Assembly (NCBI RefSeq): GCF_014529535.1 | Contig: NW_023503972.1 | Location: forward strand, 1,798,001 to 1,862,000 | Source: Bradysia coprophila | Taxonomy: Eukaryota; Arthropoda; Insecta; Diptera; Sciaridae | Direction of reading: 5' to 3' | DNA: 64,000 bases | Shown here: positions 1 to 10,591 of the stretch, in pieces | Position numbering within the stretch: position 1 is the stretch's first letter | Layout: every line of letters starts with the position of its first letter | Program-made: the position numbers and the translations under genes | Notes under the pieces: model-generated | Databases searched by the model: none | What the model was told of the DNA's origin: nothing | The model's input: only the letters and a program-made list of their open reading frames with translations

Positions 1-223
1 TACATGTAGGTTACGCAGATAGCTGGGACAGTAAACACCGTGTTATGCCGTAATTGTCGTACCTAATGATCGAATCGCCATGAACAGGACCGGACGGCCA
101 ACGGCGCTTTTTCAAATTGTTAATGTTTATTTATTTTGAACCACTCTCTTAATGTCCGGGTGCGCTTTTAGGTATACAGTGCCATGAATGTTTTGAAACG
201 ATAAAAAATTTGCTATATTGTGG
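1..223. other. No gene seen
   Basis: I see no coding potential, RNA gene or clear repeat boundary here. It runs up to the left edge of a palindromic foldback element. Confidence 0.5.
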
Positions 224-870
224 CTAATGGCACCAGGTGCCAATAGTCGCTTTATTAATACTGTGGCTAATGGCACCAGGTGCCAATAGTCTCTTTATTA
301 TATTACTGCTAATCGCACCCGGTGTCATTAGCCACAGTATTAAAAAAAGACTATTGGCACCCGGAAAAATTAAAATTTGAATAAAAAATCTGGATATTTT
401 GAAAATTATTTGTAGAAAAAGTTTCTTTTGCAAATTATTTATTTGCATTTTCGATCGAGTAGTTTCTTATGAAATTAAAAATTGATAAAAAGTAAGTAAG
501 TACCATCAAGTGTTTCTTATGCAAATTACGGTTACATAGTAAAAGGATGAATTCCTCAGGATCGAACCATCCGCCTTTACGTTACATTTCGTAAAGTTTT
601 ATTTTCAAAATATCCAGATTTTTTATTCAAATTTTAATTTTTCCGGGTGCCAATAGTCTTTTTTTAATACTGTGGCTAATGTCACCGGGTGCCAATAGTC
701 TCTTTATAATACTGTGGCTAATGGCACCGGGTGCGATTAGCATTAGTATAATAAAAAGACTATTGGCACCTGGTGTCATTAGTCGCAGTATAATAAAGAG
801 ACTATTGGCACCTGGTGCTAATAGTCTCTTCCAAAAACGTTTAGGTGGCCTTTTACATTGATCCCAAGAA
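224..870. repeat. Foldback element with palindromic GGCACC-GGTGCC modules
   Basis: Two clusters of a palindromic module, core GACTATTGGCACC / GGTGCCAATAGTC, lie at about 224-365 and 640-830 in opposite orientation. Just inside them is a near-perfect inverted pair of about 48 bp (about 355-402 and 604-652), each containing the string AATCTGGATATTTTGAAAA or its complement. A unique AT-rich spacer of about 200 bp lies between. No transposase is present, so I read it as a non-autonomous foldback element. Short open frames here arise from the modules and are not genes. The module resembles the one in the element at 14855-16575. Confidence 0.75.
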
Positions 871-941
871 AAGATTGCCAATCAATGGTCTTTGTGGTGT
901 ATCGTGTTCCGTCGACTTTCAAATAACATGAAGTGTAATAA

Positions 942-2651
942 TCAATTTCTCCGGTCGGAAGATTTTTTCAGATGATTCTTTAAAAAAAACCGTTGCCTAA
1001 CCTTATTCCACAAGATTTCAATAATTAATATGATTACGCCTGCAATCCAACCATAAATAATGATCATTGAAAAATCGATCTGTACAACTTCAACAGTCTG
1101 TTGTTGATTTTCCAAGCGTTTGCGGTTGTAAGTTAGGATAATTTTTTCTGTTTGATAAAAGGTTTCTCTTATCCATTGATAAAGCAATCCTGAGCTGTAT
1201 GTCCAGTGGATAATTTCGTTTAGTTTATCGAAAAACAAAAACGAATCTAATACTGGAAACGTTAACAGGTAGGCTAGAACTGTAACGCCAGTATCGTAAA
1301 ACCCTCGAATGTTCAGTCGTCGTTGAATTCTCGACATCATGTCGAAATCAATAGCGCTCATCACATAAGATGTCGAAGTATCAAACTTCCAGTATTGATA
1401 AGAAAATTTGTCCCTTTGAATTACACGAATTTTGTTGGTCCAATCTTTATGTGTTGACCGATGAGCAACGATTTCAGCAACTTCATCTGCCCAATCCTCT
1501 GAGACTGCGATCGTAAGAGGTGAATTGTAAATATCAGTTACAGTCTTCAGCTGGGGCTGAAGAAATGGTTTCGTGAAGTAACTTTGTAAATCCGAGAGAT
1601 ATCCGTTCACGACAATAAATCCTACGAATGTTAGCGATCCAATTAGAAACGCCTCGGCACGAGACAGCCGTTGATAGTTTATGTAACCGTTGTCGTTGAT
1701 CAGAAGGTTCAGAACGTCGATCAAACTTTGAAAGAATAAAATTTTTCCTTGCTTGATGTACCGACAGGCACTTAGAATTATTACAATCAAAGTTAATGCA
1801 CCTGCACAATAAGCAAAAAAATCGTTCGTCGTTAACATTTGAAGATAAGCGCCAAAGTTGGAATATGGCTCTGCTTCGGGAACAATAATATTTTCATGTA
1901 TTAACATAATCGGATACACATCAAGTCTATTTGACTTTTCAGTCATCACCCCAATGCCACTGGCAATGTCAAGTCTCTTTGCTTCATAATGAATATTTTC
2001 GATTGTAAATGTCGCATTCATTACCTGAAACACTGAGAGCCAGAATCGTTCGTAAAGAGTATTTAAAAATGGAGTCACTCGCAGTTTGTGCTGATGATAA
2101 TTAAAATCTAAGCTTGGAAAAAAGTCCTGGTACGAGTTCCTTTTCGTCACGTTTCTCACTTCAAATTCTCCAAACGAGTGAAATGTAAAAATGTTTAGCG
2201 AATGTCCAATACTTGGATAGGTGGCCGCAAATACGTTAGCAATAAACTGTTTTCTGAACCATAAGAAATGGGCTCGCATATCGTACATAGTAGTGACATC
2301 TTGAAAGAAAATTCCGATTTTCATATTTTTGTCGAGTCGTTGAATATTCCCGATCTGTTCCAACAATTTCAAGTTTCTGCTAATCGTCGAACACCCCGGA
2401 ACAACAATCATAAACGAATTTTTACTCTTTGTGTTCTTAAGACCTACGACACCTGTGAGGTTTCCGCTAGCATTATCGAAAATGAACAAGCTTTTGGGCT
2501 GGTTTCCATTTCGCAAGAACTGTTCGACATCAGCGGATGAGTCCACCACAAAGATATTGTTGTCGAAATTGAACCAGTTGTTTAATTCATCAATTAGTCT
2601 GGCTCCTTCAGAAATTAGGGGTATGACGCCTAGCATCACTCGCAACGCCAT
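942..2651 (-). CDS. Divergent ionotropic receptor (IR), copy 1
   Basis: Single-exon gene of 569 aa, ATG at 2651. IRs are insect chemosensory relatives of ionotropic glutamate receptors and act as ligand-gated cation channels in sensory dendrites. The layout fits: an extracellular N-terminal half with a ligand-binding S1 lobe; TM1 at about residues 277-299; a pore region at about 303-330; TM2 at about 332-352 running into GYLSDLQSYFTKPFLQPQLK, the usual start of the divergent-IR post-TM2 region; an S2 lobe; and TM3 at about 527-549 with a short basic tail. The glutamate-receptor SYTANLAAF motif is absent, as is usual for divergent IRs. I cannot assign it to a named Drosophila IR. A close paralog lies at 7690-9429 in the same orientation, and similarity continues about 100 bp upstream of both starts. 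The frame is intact. The first residues are hydrophobic and may form a weak signal sequence. Confidence 0.9.
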   Translation of the reverse strand: MALRVMLGVIPLISEGARLIDELNNWFNFDNNIFVVDSSADVEQFLRNGNQPKSLFIFDNASGNLTGVVGLKNTKSKNSFMIVVPGCSTISRNLKLLEQIGNIQRLDKNMKIGIFFQDVTTMYDMRAHFLWFRKQFIANVFAATYPSIGHSLNIFTFHSFGEFEVRNVTKRNSYQDFFPSLDFNYHQHKLRVTPFLNTLYERFWLSVFQVMNATFTIENIHYEAKRLDIASGIGVMTEKSNRLDVYPIMLIHENIIVPEAEPYSNFGAYLQMLTTNDFFAYCAGALTLIVIILSACRYIKQGKILFFQSLIDVLNLLINDNGYINYQRLSRAEAFLIGSLTFVGFIVVNGYLSDLQSYFTKPFLQPQLKTVTDIYNSPLTIAVSEDWADEVAEIVAHRSTHKDWTNKIRVIQRDKFSYQYWKFDTSTSYVMSAIDFDMMSRIQRRLNIRGFYDTGVTVLAYLLTFPVLDSFLFFDKLNEIIHWTYSSGLLYQWIRETFYQTEKIILTYNRKRLENQQQTVEVVQIDFSMIIIYGWIAGVIILIIEILWNKVRQRFFLKNHLKKSSDRRN

Positions 2652-3172
2652 AGTTTTGACTGCCTCAAAATGGACATTTTACAACAATTCACATTTTAGT
2701 ACAACATTAAGTCAGTCGAACAATAATTTGTTTAATAACGGTTATTTAAATATTAACAATAATTACAGAGATATGGTATCGTTCTTCTCTGATTGGAGAG
2801 GTTTATCTTTCTAATTATGTATGCTCATTGTTGTAGTGGTAGTTATGAATCAGTTCGTTAACATTAAAAACCTCCGCTTCGAAATATAATGGCGAGTGTT
2901 TTCACTCCTGGAAAACAGACCAATCAAAGTGCCCTGTAAATTGAAATCGATCGAGAAGATTTAGGCTTTGCCTATAAATACGGTGGCACTGTGCGAATTA
3001 AATCAGAATAAACTTGAACGTTAAGTGAGGTTACGTCTGAAAGTCCCGAATCTTGAAGATGATCTATACTAGTTCAGTCACCAATGTTTAGTAGAAAGTA
3101 GGAATGCAGCCACTACTCAAAGATGACTCTCACAGTTAATTCTGTACTCTATTTCGTAAAATTGGTCAAAAC
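2652..3172. other. Upstream flank of IR copy 1
   Basis: The first ~100 bp is shared with the flank of the other IR copy (9430-9535), so the duplication included promoter-proximal DNA. Beyond that I see no gene. A TATA-like string (CTATAAATA) occurs on the plus strand near 2971, but no open frame follows it. Confidence 0.5.
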
Positions 3173-3590
3173 CGAGGGGTGACTAACTTCCATTTAATCC
3201 ATTTAATTCATTTAATCCATTTAATCCAAATAAAAATTTTTAGTTTTACCGAAATAATTAGGCTAACCACCTAAAAAATTTGTAAACTAATTACGAAAAT
3301 TAGATCTGCACTATCTCCAGGGCGTTTAAGTACTCGTGAGGTATAAATATTTTTTTTGGTACAGTGAACGACATCTCAAATGTCTCACTGTCAAATTTTT
3401 CTGAGACTTTTATTGTGTCATTGCAAATTCATAATGACATTCTCTGAAAAAAATGACAGTGAGACATTTGAGAAGTCGTTCACTGTAAAAATGGCATTAA
3501 ATTTATTTAATCCATTTAATCCAATTTTTATTCCATTTAATCCATTAAATCCATTTAATACCATTTAATCTAGAAGTGAGTCACCCCTCG
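3173..3590. mobile_element. MITE with CGAGGGGTGACT ends and inner hairpin
   Basis: Terminal inverted repeats CGAGGGGTGACT (3173-3184) and its complement (3579-3590) bound 418 bp. The flanking 8-mers are GTCAAAAC on the left and ATCAAAAC on the right (7 of 8 match), which fits the 8-bp target duplication of hAT-type elements. Both subterminal zones carry direct repeats of CCATTTAATCC. A second inverted pair (about 3362-3396 and 3455-3488, core GACATTTGAGA) makes an inner hairpin. No protein is encoded. Confidence 0.7.
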
Positions 3591-5247
3591 ATCAAAACTA
3601 ATATTTCGAATTCGATACATAAAATTGAATATATTATGCTACGCCCGATGAACACAGCTCTGGAACTTACCTTAGAATTTGTTTTCTGTTTTCGACGTTA
3701 TTCAATCCACGAATACAATCCATATGAAATCACATTGAATGCCGCCACAGTATATATGAAGTCTTTTACACGCATGGAAAATGTGTCAGTTTTCAAAATT
3801 CCGCGAGTGTATGTGGATTGAAAAGGTAAAGGGAATAAAAGTTTCTAAGCCAAAATTTTCGTGTGTATTTGAGAAAATTTGGAATTTCATGATGAATGCC
3901 GTGATGATGTTGTTAAATATAAAATCTTCGGATATATGGTGTGTTTCCGCGTATCTAATAAAATAGCGATCTGTGAGACCACTCCTAAGTTGATAGGTCG
4001 ATGGGTTCGTTCCAAGTAACTGTAATAAACGAATTTTTACTGGCCGAACAAACACGATTTCAACCACAGAGATCGATGTTCATATAAATCTTGATAGGAT
4101 TATGTCGCTATGGATGAATTTAGACATTAAATTGACAATTCGTATGACCTTGGAAGAAACCTCTACGGATACCTAAAATTACTTGACACTAGGTTGCTTC
4201 CTTTTCGAATAAAAATGTCTTTCTTGAAATTATTGAAGACAACCTCATATTGCGTCACCATTTAGCGATATCAGCTAGTTTTAAGTGAACATAAGGGCAG
4301 AATGGTTTTTCTTTTTTACTTTTTCAATCGAAATGTCCATACAAACTTCAATTCATAAATCATCTTCAAGACACGGTACTTTCAAACGTAACCTAACTTT
4401 AGCTTCGTTAAATGTTGCGTTCATTCATTCCTTTGTATGAGATATTTTTAACGTTGCATTTGAAACGTACTTAAAGATGATCTATGGTGACACTGGTATT
4501 ATATGAGAGGCTTACATTTCAAAAAACAATTTGCTCAACAAAGAATATTTCTTTATTATTGTGTCAACGACTTAACAACAATACAACAGAGAGAAAAGTA
4601 CCCCATATCCACTAGTGTGCTTGCCACTGACAGAAATTTGTAGCATTGCTTTTAAAAATTGTAAAAAAAATTTCAAATTAATTCTTAAACATCTTCAGAA
4701 TTTTTAAGAACTTAAGTTAAGAAACAGACAATATTTTAATAAAGGCAGGGTAAATTGAAATGATCGATTATTAAGATTTTTAGCGTATTGTGATTTGAAA
4801 ACGAGTATAGATCTAAATAACAAGCTTTTTGTCGATTTGCATAACATTCGCAATGTTTTTTCGGTGTATTGAGCTTGCGCGCGCACGTTTATACTTCGAA
4901 CTCGAACTTATGCGTATGCATTGGAACTGTTTACAGATAAAAAACCTAACAAATGCACCATAAACAGTTCAAATGGGCGGTATGTAAGACTATACTGGCT
5001 TTCAAATCTGTATACACTCAGAACCGATCATTTCATTTTGCTTCCACTTTAATTTCATTTCATTCTTTATACAAAATAGAACCATTCTGCGTTTACAGAT
5101 TTTGTTACGATAATTAAAATATATTTAAAAAGCATTTTAACAAATTTGAACGACTTTCTTCATATCACTGCACCAAGCACTAGAACAAGTATTTTAATGA
5201 GATCCTCTAAAGTGGATTTTTTTTTTTTAATTTTAGTTCACTTTAGT
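3591..5247. other. Intergenic, one MITE fragment
   Basis: No convincing gene. Bases 3936-3990 match the end of the element family at 23.2-23.7 kb (CGCGTATCTAATAAAAT and the following GTGAGACC), so a relic of that family lies here. The remainder is AT-rich and unremarkable. Confidence 0.5.
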
Positions 5248-6470
5248 TTACTTAGGAGTTCTCATGGATGAAAAACTGACCTTTGGTAAACACGTCGAAT
5301 ACGTAATTGCTAAGTCTTATTCGATGCTCGGTTTTGTCATCAGGACTTGTAAGGGGCCGTTCATAAATTACGTAACGCAAGAGGGGGGAGGGGGGGGTAT
5401 GAGGCAAGCGTTACGGTTCTAACAAAATTGGGTCAAACTTGACCCTTTTAGCGTTACAGACCCGGGGGGGGGGGTCTGAAAAATGTTGATTTTTGCGTTA
5501 CGTAATTTATGAACGGCCCCTAAGGAGTTTAAGAATGTCAAAACCTTGAAGAGTTTATATTTTGCACATGTGCGTTCGTATCTGGAATATGCTTCGGTCG
5601 TTTGGCACCCGTATCAAGAAACTTTCATTGATAGGATTGAATCGATTCAGAAGAAGTTTTTGATGTTTGCACTCAGACGATCAGTGAGACGTGACAAGAA
5701 CTATAAACTTCCACCTTACATTGACAGATGTTGCTCCATCGACATTGAACCGCTTGCTAGACGCAGGATAAATGCGTGTGCACTGTTTACTTTTGACCTT
5801 TTAAGTGGTGGTCTTGATTCATTTGAAATAACGAGAAGAATTACTCTAAATCCTCGTCCCACTCGAGCTGACGATCTACTCATTGTCGATGAACACAGGA
5901 CTAAGTATGGTTACCATGAACCAATAAATAACATGTGCTTGGAATTTAACCGTTTCTCACAGCTTAGGTTTCAGGGTATGCCGCGGAACTCATTCAAAAC
6001 GACTGTCAGAATGTTGAAGATTCCAATCAAATTGAATGGTAAGATCAAAATGTCATGACTGATTTCACTTGCAAATATGCTGGACATATGGTTCTTTTTC
6101 TAATCGGTATCGATTAGGTTATTTAGGTCTCACGACTTTAAAAAGTGGTCTCACGACTTAGCTCCGAGTCTTATCGACTTGTGCCGAATCGAGCTAGTCT
6201 AGTCGACTGGCTCCCGCTAACCACTAACCGTTCATTTCCAGGTGGCTCAGAAAACGACCTATTGACGACTTTCTGGTTATTGGTCAAACGAGACGTGACT
6301 CACTCCTATGTGACGTTGGTGAATGTTTTTATTTATGTTTTTGTTCTATTTTTTTTTTCATTCAACTTGACATGTATGATCTTTTTCTGTTCTTTCATTG
6401 TAAAATTAAAAATGCAAGAAGTCAGGGGGCGGATGCCATTGACGAAATAAATAAATAAATAAAAAAATTT
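5248..6470 (+). mobile_element. 5'-truncated LINE (non-LTR retrotransposon), 3' end
   Basis: The reading frame starts LGVLMDEKLTFGKHVEYV (about 5250), a typical post-catalytic segment of Jockey/CR1-like reverse transcriptases. It continues after an insertion with SLYFAHVRSYLEYASVVW (from about 5549), the conserved C-terminal block, and ends with a stop at 6056-6058. The catalytic reverse-transcriptase and endonuclease parts are missing, so the copy is dead on arrival. The 3' end carries an AATA-type simple tail (about 6447-6468), as expected for target-primed insertion. A 168-bp MITE (5353-5520) splits the frame. The exact 5' junction is not visible. Confidence 0.85.
5353..5520. mobile_element. 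Harbinger-like MITE inside the LINE frame
   Basis: Long terminal inverted repeats begin GGGGCCGTTCATAAATTACG and are mirrored at the right end. The copies of TAA at 5350-5352 and 5521-5523 form a 3-bp target duplication, as known for PIF/Harbinger elements (TWA). Dropping the element and one TAA restores a continuous LINE frame reading RTCKEFKNVK across the site, which proves the boundaries. The core contains G-runs and encodes no protein. Confidence 0.88.
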
Positions 6471-7020
6471 AGACAAGTAGGTCATTTCAAACAGTTTTAT
6501 AGAAATTCGCACAAATAATTGTCAAATATTATTCTTTAATGAAAATTTGTCAATAAACAATTAGATGAAACATTTAATAATCGAAACCAAATTACTGTCA
6601 ACAACTAGAGCATGTGTGTCCAAAATAAAGTACATCACCAACTCTTTTCTTTTATAATAACAACATAGTATGGTTGTAAACGCAGGCCCATCTTGGAAAA
6701 TCTGTTCTACTGCTTGGTTGCAGATGCTTTGCTTTCTTTTAAATATTTTACTCGCTTCATGATACGAAAACAGATGAAATCACGCGCCGAAAGTTATCGG
6801 AAACCATAGTTTTTTAGTTCTCTCTGCGCAGACCTTGTAAGCAGGTCTAGGGATATAGATGATGTTTTACTCGCATGCGAACTGTTTTGAATTCATGTTT
6901 ACGAAGGCGGAGTTAACTCTCTCACTTTCTTTTGCTCTTTTTGTTTTTTCTGTTTTTCGTATCATAAAGCGTATAAAATTGTGTGCATCATATGGAGAGA
7001 ACACACTCAATCACAATATG
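6471..7020. other. Intergenic, nothing identified
   Basis: I see no gene or clear repeat boundary in this stretch. Short open frames lack family signatures. Confidence 0.4.
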
Positions 7021-7148
7021 TGTATGAATTCGTATCCCACGAGAATTATTTTTACATACGTATGTATGTTTCGTGGAGACGAAGTCGACTTCGTCTCCAC
7101 GAAACATACATTCTTATGCAAAATAATTCTCATGGCATACGAATTCAC
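7021..7148. repeat. Long palindrome centred on GTCGAC
   Basis: A perfect 42-bp palindrome (about 7067-7108) is centred on GAAGTCGACTTC. It sits within a longer imperfect hairpin whose outer arms share GAATTCGTAT / ATACGAATTC. There is no spacer, so single strands could form a ~60-bp stem. It looks like a tiny foldback element; no target duplication is clear. Confidence 0.75.
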
Positions 7149-7689
7149 ACGTATACTGTAATTTCGTGGTTTCACTCCTCATGATGAAAATAACTATTTA
7201 AAAAATCAAAAAGACTGTCAGGAGACTGTAAGTTTATTAGAACAGTCTAGACCTTTCATTTATACAAAGGCACATCGGAGCCATATATCATAACATTGCC
7301 GATTGTTGTATAAATTTGGTGTAAGTTTTGTGGATTTTCATTACAATTTAAAAAAATATAAAATTGTATTTTTCATACCTTGGACCTGAAAAGTGCGACT
7401 TCGGCTTCGGCTCTGTCTGGAAACTTCTCACACTTCTCACAGAAGTAAAAGAAATATTTTGTTTTTAATAGTACATTTCGTACCTATTTCACCTTCGGCT
7501 CTGTCTGGAAACTTCTCACACGCAAAAAAAGACTTTTAGTCCTAGGTACGAATAGTATTTTTCATATTGGAAAGCTTATTTATCAAAATAAATCATAAAA
7601 AGTTGCTCTTTCTCGACTTATTCCAAATAATCAGCCCTCATGAGTAGACTCTTTCTTAGTAAATTTTTGTTGACAATTTTGAGTAACTT
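7149..7689. other. Intergenic between LINE and IR copy 2
   Basis: AT-rich sequence. A short segment (CACCTTCGGCTCTGTCTGG and variants) is repeated near 7396-7420 and 7490-7515. No gene seen. Confidence 0.45.
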
Positions 7690-9429
7690 TCAAATATTAG
7701 GCAGCCCCGTCTCTGGTCGTATGATTTTTTTCTTCTTACAGATATATAACAATGGATTCTTTAAAAAACCCAGCCTATGGCTAGCCTTACTCCACAAGAT
7801 TTCCATAATTAACATGATTGTTCCTCCAATCCAGCCATAAATAATGATCATTGGAAAATCGATCTGTGCAACTTCAACAGTCTGCCGTTGATCTGCCAAT
7901 CTGTTCCGGTTGTAAGCTAGCATCAACTTTTCTGTTTGATAAAAGGTTTCTCTTATCCATTGATAAAGCAATCCTGAGCTGTATGTCCAGTGAATAATTT
8001 CGTTTAATTTATCGTAAAACAAAAACGAATCTGCTAGTGGAAACGTTAAAAATGTGTTTGAAACTGTGACGCCAGTATCGTAAAACCCTCGTATGTTCAG
8101 GCGTCGTTGAATTCTCGACATCATGTCGAAATCAATGTCGCTCATCACATATGATGTCGAAGTATTAAACTTCCAGTATTGATAAGAAAATTTTTCCCTT
8201 TCAATCAGACACATTTTGCTGCTCCAATCTTTATGTGTTGACCGATGAACCATGACCTCAGTAACTTTATCTGCCCAACCCGCTGAGACTGCGATAGTAA
8301 AAGGTGAATTGTAAATGTCCGTTAGGGTCTTAAGCTGGGGCTGTAGAAATGGTTTCGTGAAGTAGCTTTGTAAATCCGAGAGATATCCGTTCACGGCAAT
8401 AAATCCTACGAATGTTAGCGGTCCAATTAGAAACGCCTCAGCACGAGACAGACGTTGATATTTTATGTAACCATTGTCGTTGGTCAGAAGGTTCAGAACG
8501 TCGATCAAACTTTGTAAAAGTAAAAGTTTCCTTTGCTTGATGTACCGGCAAACACTTAACATTAATACAATCGAAGCTATTGTACCTGCACAATAAGCAA
8601 ACAATTCGTTCGTCGTTAACATTTGAAGATAAGCGCCAAAGTTGGAATATGGCTCTGCTTCGGGAACAATAATATTTTCGTGCGCCAGTACAATCGGAAA
8701 CACATCAAGTCTATTTGAATGTTGAGTCATCGCCGCAATACCACTGGCAATATCGATTCTATTTGTTCTGTAATATTCGATTGTAAATGTTGCATTCATT
8801 ACCTGAAACACTGAGAGCCAGAATCGTTCGTAGAGAGTATTTAAAAATGGAGTCACTCGCAGCTTGTGCTGATGATAATTAAAATCTAAGCTTGGAAAAA
8901 AGTCCTGGTACGAGTTCCTTTTCGTCACGTTTCTCACTTCAAATACTCCAAACGAGTGAAATGTAAAAATGTTTAGCGAATGTCCAATACTTGGATAGGT
9001 GGCCGCAAATACGTTAGCAATAAACTGTTTTCTGAACCATAAGAAATGGGCTCGCATATCGTACATTGTAGTGACATTTTGAAAGAAAATTCCGATTTTC
9101 ATATTTTTGTCAAGTCGTTGAATATTCCCGATCTGTTCCAACAATTTCAAGTTTCTGCTAATCGTCGAACACCCCAGAACAACAATCATAAACGTATTTT
9201 TACTCTTTGTGTTCTTAAGACCTTCGACACCTGTGAGGTTTCCGCTAGCATTATCGAAAATGAACAAGCTTTTGGGCTGGTTTCCATTTCGCAAAAACTT
9301 TTCGAAATCAGCGGATGAGTCCACCACAAAGATATTGTTGTCGAAATTGAACCAGTTGTTTAAATCATCAATTAGTCTGGCTCCTTCAGAAATTAGGGGT
9401 ATGACGCCTAGCATCACTCGCAACGCCAT
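7690..9429 (-). CDS. Divergent ionotropic receptor (IR), copy 2
   Basis: Intact single-exon gene of 579 aa, ATG at 9429, a tandem paralog of the IR at 942-2651 with the same domain plan: N-terminal ligand-binding half, TM1 near residue 280, pore, TM2, the GYLSDLQSYFTKPFLQPQLK block, S2, and TM3 ending in a charged tail. Only about eight substitutions separate the first ~216 residues of the copies. The rest, including the S1 segment around residues 217-245 (with a two-codon gap), TM1 and S2, differs at several dozen positions. The C-terminal tail is unrelated to copy 1 and longer. It is expected to be a chemosensory membrane channel, possibly with altered ligand range. Named orthology cannot be given. 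Confidence 0.9.
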   Translation of the reverse strand: MALRVMLGVIPLISEGARLIDDLNNWFNFDNNIFVVDSSADFEKFLRNGNQPKSLFIFDNASGNLTGVEGLKNTKSKNTFMIVVLGCSTISRNLKLLEQIGNIQRLDKNMKIGIFFQNVTTMYDMRAHFLWFRKQFIANVFAATYPSIGHSLNIFTFHSFGVFEVRNVTKRNSYQDFFPSLDFNYHQHKLRVTPFLNTLYERFWLSVFQVMNATFTIEYYRTNRIDIASGIAAMTQHSNRLDVFPIVLAHENIIVPEAEPYSNFGAYLQMLTTNELFAYCAGTIASIVLMLSVCRYIKQRKLLLLQSLIDVLNLLTNDNGYIKYQRLSRAEAFLIGPLTFVGFIAVNGYLSDLQSYFTKPFLQPQLKTLTDIYNSPFTIAVSAGWADKVTEVMVHRSTHKDWSSKMCLIEREKFSYQYWKFNTSTSYVMSDIDFDMMSRIQRRLNIRGFYDTGVTVSNTFLTFPLADSFLFYDKLNEIIHWTYSSGLLYQWIRETFYQTEKLMLAYNRNRLADQRQTVEVAQIDFPMIIIYGWIGGTIMLIMEILWSKASHRLGFLKNPLLYICKKKKIIRPETGLPNI

Positions 9430-9640
9430 AGTTTTGACTGCCTCAAAATGGACGTTTTACAATCGAATTTCACATGTCAGTGCAACATTAAATCAATCGA
9501 ACAATAATTTGTTTAATAACCGGTCATTTAAATACTAAGTTTTCTACAATAATTACAGAGATGTGATCGTCATTTCCACTATAGACTGCCATAAATAGAG
9601 AGAGATAGGAAGTTACGAAGACAAGTTAATTATAACTGTC
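9430..9640. other. Duplicated upstream flank of IR copy 2
   Basis: Bases 9430-9535 align with 2652-2760, marking the 5' extent of the IR duplication. Similarity fades beyond that. Confidence 0.6.
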
Positions 9641-9953
9641 TTTCGAAATTTTTGATCGCTGATATCTTTTTACGAGAGCTCTTTTTGAAAAATGTACGAC
9701 CACATTTTCGAGTAAAAATATGTCAGCTTTGAATAAAAAATAAAATTGTCTGTGAAAGTGCCATGTGCTTTCAGAAAAGTGTACCTTTGATGCAAATTTG
9801 GGGCATCGGTACAGTTTTCTCAAAGCACATGAAACTTTCACAGACAATTTTTTTTTTTATTCAAAGCTGACATATTTTTACTCGAAAATGTGGTCGTACA
9901 TTTTTCAAAAAGAGCTCTCGTAAAAAGATATCAGCGATCAAAAATTTCGAAAC
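9641..9953. repeat. Snapback element with ~125-bp inverted arms
   Basis: The arms at about 9641-9775 and 9825-9953 are inverted and nearly identical for over 120 bp (for example TTTCGAAATTTTTGATCGCT against its complement), with a spacer of about 50 bp. A transcript would fold into a very long double strand. No coding content and no obvious target duplication. Confidence 0.8.
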
Positions 9954-9989
9954 GCAGAAATGTAGGCTACAATTTCAGCGTACGCTCGG

Positions 9990-10090
9990 AACCTCTTAAT
10001 TTCTTTTTTCATTGATGAATATTTGACAGCTGACCCCGAGACCAATTAAATTTAACTGGTTTTCGCTCTTCTTAAACACTGTATGATTTC
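9990..10090. repeat. Copy of a dispersed repeat shared with 62880-62975
   Basis: About 95 bp here, including GATGAATATTTGACAGCTGA and GTTTTCGCTCTTCTTAAACACTG, is nearly identical to 62880-62975. The two copies lie over 50 kb apart, so this is a dispersed repeat, probably the end of a MITE family. Confidence 0.75.
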
Positions 10091-10227
10091 TTTGAACTAG
10101 CTTTCTTTTATATTTCTGACAGACAGCCTTGTACGAAACTCCAACCGTTTTTTCATAGTCACGTTGGATTTTCATACAAGCCTGGAGAGGGATTGTGGCA
10201 TGCAACAGTTCTCTTTTATCAATTCTG

Positions 10228-10591
10228 TGTCAACTCTACCGATAGAGAAGGATTCACTATTTCACTGAAAGAATCGCTGCAATAAAACCAATGTCAACAG
10301 AAAAATAATTAATTTTTTCCTCGATGGATTTTAGTCCATTATTGTCTTAAAAAAGGATGTGATGGAACTTTAGCAAACGTTTTTGCAAACCCTTATCTTC
10401 AAGAAAATATTGGGCTGATTGAAAAACTGATTACTGTTCCGGAATCCTCAGATCATGTGCTTTACGATGGCATTTTTTTTGCACTAAACTCCGTGCAGTA
10501 AAAATAAAATTATTTTTCTGTTGACATTGGCTTTGTTGCAGCGACAACTTTCATTGAAATAAGGAATCTTACTCTATCGGTAGAGTTAACA
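10228..10591. repeat. Inverted-repeat element, ~85-bp arms
   Basis: The left arm (about 10228-10312) and right arm (about 10505-10591) are imperfect inverted copies sharing CTCTACCGATAGAG and CCAATGTCAACAGAAAAATA. A spacer of about 190 bp has no open frame. Probably a non-autonomous DNA element. Confidence 0.7.

Noticed and set aside
555..580. GGTTCGATCC on the minus strand, like a tRNA B-box
   Set aside because: No A-box at the right distance and no tRNA arms; it lies in the spacer of a foldback element.
2268..2814. Plus-strand open frames over the IR start, mirrored at 9046-9538
   Set aside because: Antisense shadows of the two IR genes. Conservation between copies only reflects the duplication.
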